From DATGFB01 sp032160545 (GTDB lineage: Bacteria; Actinomycetota; Actinomycetes; Mycobacteriales; Jatrophihabitantaceae): DNA of 8,798 nt. Of this stretch, positions 5,060 to 8,798 are shown piece after piece. Below the pieces are notes generated by a model. The model worked only from the letters and a program-made list of their open reading frames with translations, ran no database searches and was not told the origin of the DNA. Numbering within the stretch: the first letter of the stretch is position 1; every line of letters starts with the position of its first letter. The position numbers and the translations under genes are program-made. The stretch is from assembly GCA_032160545.1 (NCBI GenBank), contig JAVHVN010000037.1, positions 1 to 8,798 of the forward strand. Reading direction: 5' to 3'.

Positions 5060-6730
5060 TCAGACGGCGACGCGGAGCACCTCGGCGAGCGAGGTCTCAC
5101 CCAGCAGCGCCTTGCGCAGCCCGTCCGCTCGCAGGATGTCCATGCCCTCGGCCAGTGCCACTCGTTGCAATTCGTGCGCCGAGGCGTGCTCGACCGCCAG
5201 CCGCTCGATCTCCTCCGACACCGGCATGACCTCGTGCAGCGCGATGCGACCGCGGTAGCCGGTACCCGCGCACGACCGGCAACCCACCGGGCGCCAGAGT
5301 CGCTCGGGCGTTCCGACCTCGTCGTAGGGCCAGCGGGCGGAGGTCAGCTCGGCGTCGCTCGGCAGGTACTCCTCCCGGCACCACTGGCACAGCCGGCGCG
5401 CCAGCCGCTGGGCCATCACGCAGTCGAGCGAGCTGCCGACGAGGAACGGTTCGATGCCCATCTCGACCAGGCGGGTGACCGCAGACGGCGCGTCGTTCGT
5501 GTGCAACGTCGAGAGCACGAGGTGGCCGGTCAGCGCGGCCTCGATGGCGAGCTGGGCCGTGACGCGGTCCCGGATCTCGCCGATCAGGACGACGTCGGGG
5601 TCTGAGCGCAGGATCGCCGGCAACACGGCGGCAAAGGTCAGGCCGGCCTTGTGGTTGACCTGCACCTGGTTGACGCCGGGCAGGCGGTACTCGACGGGAT
5701 CCTCGACAGTGATGATGTTGACCTCGGGCTTGCTGATCTCGGTCAGCGTCGCGTACAGCGTCGTCGACTTGCCCGAGCCCGTCGGCCCGGTGACGAGCAG
5801 CATGCCGTGCGGCTTGCCGAACGAGTTGGCGAAGCGCTCGTAGTTCTTGTCGCTGAAGCCCAGCCGCCGGAGATCGAGATCGATGCCGCCGGTGTCGAGC
5901 ACTCTCAGGACGACCTTCTCCCCCCACACCGTCGGCAACGTCGCCGAGCGCAGGTCGACGCTTCGGGTGCCCAGCTCGATCGTCATTCGGCCGTTCTGGG
6001 GTACGCGGCGCTCGGTGATGTCCAGCGACGACATGATCTTCAGCCGGCTGATCAGAGCGGACTGAACCGCTTTCGGAACGGTGTCGGTCTCGTGCAGCAC
6101 GCCGTCGATGCGGTAGCGCACCCGCATCTCGTGCTCGTACGGCTCGAAGTGCAGATCGGACGCCCGGTTCTCGATCGCCTGCTCGATCAGATTGTTGACA
6201 TAACGGACGATCGGGGTGTCGTCCGCCAGCGAGGACAGGGAGGACAGCGACGGTGCGTTCTCCGCGGTCATGCTCGCGGCGACGTCGTCGAGGTCGTTCT
6301 CCGAACGCTGGAAGCGGTCGACGGCCTTGTTCAACTCGTCTCGCGCGACGACGACGACCCGGACGTACAGGCCGGTTGCGGCCCTGATGTCGTCGATCGC
6401 GAGCACATCGCCGGGGTCGGACACGGCCAGCACGATCTCGATGTCGTCCATCGCGATGCCGAGCACGCGGTGCCGGCGCGACATCGCGACCGGAATCCTC
6501 GCTGCCGCTGCCAGATCGACCGGATACGTCGTCAGGTCGACGGTCTGCAGGCCGTACGCCTCGGCGAGGGCCTCGGCGAACTCGATCTCGGTGACGATGC
6601 CCTCGTCGATGACGATGTCACGCAGCGGGCGGCCGCTCACCTCGGCCTTCTCCGCGGCCTCCTCGAGCACGCTGCGGCTCACACCCCGCTGGCGCAAGGC
6701 ATCCAGCACCAGGTCAGACGGCTGGTACAT
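5060..6730 (-). CDS. pilB: Type IV pilus assembly ATPase PilB (GspE family)
   Basis: Encodes a 556-residue hexameric ATPase powering pilin polymerisation. The N-terminal MshEN-type domain (about 1-140) is followed by an acidic, Ser-rich linker (about 143-170, with SLSSLSSL) and the ATPase core: Asp box TVEDPVEYR (about 341-349), Walker A GPTGSGKS (315-322), Walker B VVLIGEIRD (380-388) and His box GHLVLSTLHT (402-411). A zinc tetracysteine is present (Cys448, 451, 484, 487) in the usual PilB/GspE place. PVEYR, the N-domain and the zinc site mark PilB rather than PilT. I choose the ATG at 6730: GGAGG lies 5 nt upstream, whereas the GTG at 6736 overlaps that ribosome site. Both MshEN motif copies lack the usual glycine, so c-di-GMP control is doubtful. 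It is the first pilus gene after a 126-nt gap from birA; I see only a lone -10-like TACGCT there. Confidence 0.96.
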   Translation of the reverse strand: MYQPSDLVLDALRQRGVSRSVLEEAAEKAEVSGRPLRDIVIDEGIVTEIEFAEALAEAYGLQTVDLTTYPVDLAAAARIPVAMSRRHRVLGIAMDDIEIVLAVSDPGDVLAIDDIRAATGLYVRVVVVARDELNKAVDRFQRSENDLDDVAASMTAENAPSLSSLSSLADDTPIVRYVNNLIEQAIENRASDLHFEPYEHEMRVRYRIDGVLHETDTVPKAVQSALISRLKIMSSLDITERRVPQNGRMTIELGTRSVDLRSATLPTVWGEKVVLRVLDTGGIDLDLRRLGFSDKNYERFANSFGKPHGMLLVTGPTGSGKSTTLYATLTEISKPEVNIITVEDPVEYRLPGVNQVQVNHKAGLTFAAVLPAILRSDPDVVLIGEIRDRVTAQLAIEAALTGHLVLSTLHTNDAPSAVTRLVEMGIEPFLVGSSLDCVMAQRLARRLCQWCREEYLPSDAELTSARWPYDEVGTPERLWRPVGCRSCAGTGYRGRIALHEVMPVSEEIERLAVEHASAHELQRVALAEGMDILRADGLRKALLGETSLAEVLRVAV

Positions 6731-6828
6731 GGACACCTCCCTGCGAGGTGAGAAGCGGAGCGAGTCGTGAGACCGACAGCCTCGGCGAGCGTAACCCAGC
6801 GTTCACCTGGGCCGGCGTCATTCGGTCA

Positions 6829-6849
6829 GCGGCGCACCGGCTCCGCCGC
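6829..6849 (-). terminator. Hairpin just after birA, possible terminator
   Basis: GCGGCG (6829-6834) and CGCCGC (6844-6849) form a 6-bp GC stem with a 9-nt loop starting 7 nt beyond the birA stop codon. There is no U-tract. A second weaker repeat, CCCAG/CTGGG, lies at 6795-6811. Either could help stop birA transcription before pilB, but in DNA this G+C-rich short stems arise by chance, so the call is weak. Confidence 0.25.
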
Positions 6850-6856
6850 ACACCCG

Positions 6857-7636
6857 TCAGCGCGGTCGCACGTGCCGGACGTCCCCGGCTGCGACGGCCC
6901 GCCGCACGCCGTCGGACTCGAGCACCAGCCGTCCGGTCCCGTCGACGTCGACCGCGTCTGCGCGCACCGTCTCGTCGCCGATGGTGACCGCGACGCGCTG
7001 CCCCACCGTCGCGCACCGCTGCCGGTACGCCGCCGCTACACCACTCGCCTCGGCGTCGCCGCCGGCATCGGCCCACTGCGCGACCCGCGCATCGAGCCGG
7101 CCGAGAATTGCCACAAGCAGCCCGAACCGGTCGGTATCGGGTGCCCCGGCGAGAGCCAGCGAGGTGGCGTCGGGCACCGGCAGTTCGGCAGCCTCGGTGG
7201 ACACGTTCAGGCCCATGCCGAGGACCACGCGCTGGGCGCCGGTCTGCGCGAGGATGCCCGCCGCCTTGCGCCCGTCGATCGTCAGGTCGTTCGGCCACTT
7301 CAACCGCGCGGGCAGGCCCGTGACGACCTCCACCGCCTCGCACAGGGCGACCCCGGCCAGCAGCGGCAGCCAACTCCAGGACGCAACCGGGACGGGCGGC
7401 CGCAGGAGGACCGAGAAGGTCAGCCCGGCACCTCGTGGTGACGTCCACGCGCGGTCCAGCCGGCCGCGGCCCGCCGTCTGCAGTTCGGCGACCAGCACCG
7501 ACCGGTCGGGGGCGCTGTCGTCGCCCAGCAGATCGGCGTTCGTCGAGGGCGTCTCGGCGACGACCGACACCCGGCTCCACCGCGGCCGCAGCGTCGTGCG
7601 CAGGACGCTCTCGTCGAGCGGTTCGCGGCCGGCCAC
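6857..7636 (-). CDS. birA: Biotin--[acetyl-CoA/propionyl-CoA carboxylase] ligase BirA
   Basis: Joins biotin, via biotinyl-5'-AMP, to the acceptor lysine of biotin carboxyl carrier domains in the cytoplasm. The 259-residue protein shows the class I catalytic core: PSTN (30-33) at the substrate end, the biotin/AMP loop AGRGRLDRAWTSP (55-67; usual form GRGRxGR, with Asp in place of Gly here), KWPNDL (113-118), RKAAGIL (123-129) and GMGLNVS (140-146). The C-terminal small domain (about 208-257) is complete. There is no N-terminal winged-helix domain, so it should not repress transcription as E. coli BirA does. The GTG start at 7636 has no clear Shine-Dalgarno, but a TAGCCT box lies 6 nt upstream, suggesting a leaderless mRNA. 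It is divergent from a carboxylase beta-subunit gene whose alpha partner is the likely substrate, an arrangement also known in other actinomycetes. Confidence 0.94.
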   Translation of the reverse strand: MAGREPLDESVLRTTLRPRWSRVSVVAETPSTNADLLGDDSAPDRSVLVAELQTAGRGRLDRAWTSPRGAGLTFSVLLRPPVPVASWSWLPLLAGVALCEAVEVVTGLPARLKWPNDLTIDGRKAAGILAQTGAQRVVLGMGLNVSTEAAELPVPDATSLALAGAPDTDRFGLLVAILGRLDARVAQWADAGGDAEASGVAAAYRQRCATVGQRVAVTIGDETVRADAVDVDGTGRLVLESDGVRRAVAAGDVRHVRPR

Positions 7637-7642
7637 GGCCCC

Positions 7643-7648
7643 AGGCTA
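7643..7648 (-). promoter_or_regulatory. Candidate -10 box of a leaderless birA promoter
   Basis: TAGCCT on the minus strand fits TANNNT and ends 6 nt before the birA GTG (7636-7634). With normal -10 to start-site spacing, transcription would begin at or within a base or two of the start codon. No Shine-Dalgarno and no good -35 box are seen. Confidence 0.35.
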
Positions 7649-7667
7649 GTAGCCGCGAGATCGGTCA

Positions 7668-7680
7668 CTCCGCGGCGGAG
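7668..7680. promoter_or_regulatory. Palindrome between the divergent birA and carboxylase promoters
   Basis: CTCCGC-G-GCGGAG is a perfect 6-bp inverted repeat around a central base. It lies about midway between the two candidate -10 boxes in a 75-nt divergent intergenic region, a suitable place for an operator shared by both genes. GC-rich palindromes of this size occur by chance in such DNA, and no regulator is identified. Confidence 0.2.
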
Positions 7681-7698
7681 GCCCGCGAAACCGGGCAC

Positions 7699-7704
7699 TA
7701 TCGT
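7699..7704 (+). promoter_or_regulatory. Candidate -10 box of a leaderless carboxylase promoter
   Basis: TATCGT fits TANNNT and ends 7 nt before the ATG at 7712, so the predicted transcription start falls on the A of the start codon. No Shine-Dalgarno precedes this ATG. A small inverted repeat, GGCAC/GTGCC, surrounds the box. No convincing -35 hexamer is present. Confidence 0.4.
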
Positions 7705-7711
7705 GCCAGTC

Positions 7712-8798
7712 ATGACCGCTGAACCGCTGGGCTCCGAGCAGCAGGGCCTCGATCCGCACACCACCGCAGGCAAGATCGCCGACCTGCGGCGTCGCTACGA
7801 CGATGCGGTGCACGCCGGGTCCGAGCGGGCGGTCGAGAGGCAGCACGCCAAGGGCAAGAAGACCGCGCGCGAGCGCATCGACGCGCTTCTGGACGAGGGG
7901 TCGTTCATCGAGCTGGACGAGCTGGCGCGGCACCGCTCGACGAACTTCGGCATGGACGAGAACCGCCCGTTCGGGGACGGGGTCGTCACCGGTTACGGCA
8001 CCGTCGACGGCCGCCCGGTCTGCGTCTTCAGCCAGGACGTCACGGTGTTCGGCGGTGCGCTCGGTGAGGTGTACGGCGAGAAGATCGTCAAGGTTCTCGA
8101 CTTCGCGATGAAGACCGGCTGCCCGGTGATCGGCATCAACGAGGGCGGCGGCGCGCGCATCCAGGAAGGCGTCGTCTCGCTCGGCCTGTATGGCGAGATC
8201 TTCTACCGCACCGTGCACGCGTCCGGTGTCATCCCGCAGATCTCGCTCATCATGGGCGCGGCCGCGGGCGGGCACGTCTACTCCCCCGCGCTGACCGACT
8301 TCGTGGTGATGGTCGACAAGACCTCGCAGATGTTCATCACCGGACCCGACGTCGTCAAGACCGTCACCGGCGAGGAGGTCACGCTCGAGGAGCTCGGGGG
8401 GGCCCGCACGCACAACACCACGAGCGGCAACGCGCACTACCTCGGCAGCGACGAGGACGATGCGATCAACTACGTCAAGGCGCTGCTGTCCTATCTGCCC
8501 AGCAACAACCTCGACCCGCTCCCGGTGTACGACACCGAGGTGTCCGCGGACGTCGAGGCGGACGACGCGTTCCTCGACACGTTCATCCCTGACTCGGCCA
8601 ACCAGCCCTACGACATGCACGAGATCGTCGAGCACCTGCTCGACGACGGTGACTTCCTCGAGGTGCACGCGCTGTTCGCGCAGAACATCGTGGTGGGCTT
8701 CGGCCGGGTCGAGGGCCATCCGGTCGGCGTCGTCGCGAACCAGCCGATGCACTTCGCCGGATGCCTCGACATCGACGCGTCCGAGAAGGCCGCGCGGT
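7712..8798 (+). CDS. pccB: Acyl-CoA (propionyl-CoA) carboxylase beta subunit, carboxyltransferase, partial at 3' end
   Basis: Transfers CO2 from carboxybiotin on the alpha subunit to acetyl- or propionyl-CoA, making malonyl- or methylmalonyl-CoA for fatty-acid and polyketide-type lipids. The first 362 codons are open to the window end; the family is about 530 residues, so roughly two thirds is present. The N-domain has HAKGKKTARERIDALLDEGSF (46-66), the first oxyanion-hole loop INEGGGARIQEGV (142-154; commonly NDSGGARIQEG), and GAAAGGHVYSPALTDFVVMV (182-201). MFITGPDVVKTVTGE and ARTHNTTSG strongly resemble actinomycete PccB/AccD5. A second crotonase-like domain begins at about 300. The residue that separates propionyl- from acetyl-CoA specificity (Asp422 in Streptomyces PccB) is outside the window, so substrate choice is inferred. 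The ATG at 7712 lacks a ribosome site but suits a leaderless start. Divergent birA supports the assignment. Confidence 0.93.
   Translation, partial: MTAEPLGSEQQGLDPHTTAGKIADLRRRYDDAVHAGSERAVERQHAKGKKTARERIDALLDEGSFIELDELARHRSTNFGMDENRPFGDGVVTGYGTVDGRPVCVFSQDVTVFGGALGEVYGEKIVKVLDFAMKTGCPVIGINEGGGARIQEGVVSLGLYGEIFYRTVHASGVIPQISLIMGAAAGGHVYSPALTDFVVMVDKTSQMFITGPDVVKTVTGEEVTLEELGGARTHNTTSGNAHYLGSDEDDAINYVKALLSYLPSNNLDPLPVYDTEVSADVEADDAFLDTFIPDSANQPYDMHEIVEHLLDDGDFLEVHALFAQNIVVGFGRVEGHPVGVVANQPMHFAGCLDIDASEKAAR

Noticed and set aside
7646..8752. Minus-strand open frame of about 368 codons opposite the carboxylase
   Set aside because: It is a shadow; the plus strand gives a highly conserved carboxyltransferase sequence over the same interval.
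1..8798. Mobile elements, CRISPR arrays, tRNA or rRNA genes
   Set aside because: No transposase-like frame, terminal repeats, regularly spaced repeats or tRNA cloverleaf was seen on either strand.

Overview
This window is high-G+C DNA, by eye about two thirds G+C. It looks like an ordinary chromosomal segment of an actinomycete (Actinomycetota). The evidence is the strong G/C third-codon bias, GTG starts, TANNNT-type -10 boxes placed right next to start codons, and the birA / acyl-CoA carboxylase beta pair typical of that phylum. Codon and base composition look even throughout, with no IS elements, tRNAs, CRISPR arrays or att-like repeats. I cannot name a genus.

Left and centre (about 1-6730, all on the minus strand) is a type IV pilus cluster. 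In order of transcription, right to left, it holds: pilB (assembly ATPase, 5060-6730); pilT (retraction ATPase, 3708-4853); pilC (inner-membrane platform, 2463-3701); a secreted protein of unknown function (1273-2463) whose start overlaps the pilC stop; a major-pilin-like gene, pilA (567-1046); a minor pilin of PilV/GspI type (41-469); and the first codons of one more gene (1-47) that overlaps the minor-pilin stop. Having both PilB and PilT predicts a pilus that can extend and retract. No prepilin peptidase, pilMNO or secretin gene is in view. A secretin would not be expected in a cell without an outer membrane; the others may lie beyond the left edge or elsewhere.

The right part (6857-8798) is metabolic. 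birA (biotin-protein ligase, minus strand) is divergent from the 5' two thirds of an acyl-CoA/propionyl-CoA carboxylase beta-subunit gene (plus strand, cut by the window end). BirA biotinylates the partner alpha subunit of such carboxylases, so the pair makes functional sense. Both genes have a TANNNT box 6-7 nt before the start codon and no Shine-Dalgarno sequence, so both may be leaderless.

The most interesting items are the unrecognised secreted protein translationally coupled to pilC, a very strong 14-bp hairpin between pilA and the minor pilin, a GC-rich leader with competing hairpins in front of pilA, and a PilB N-terminal domain whose c-di-GMP-binding motif looks degenerate.
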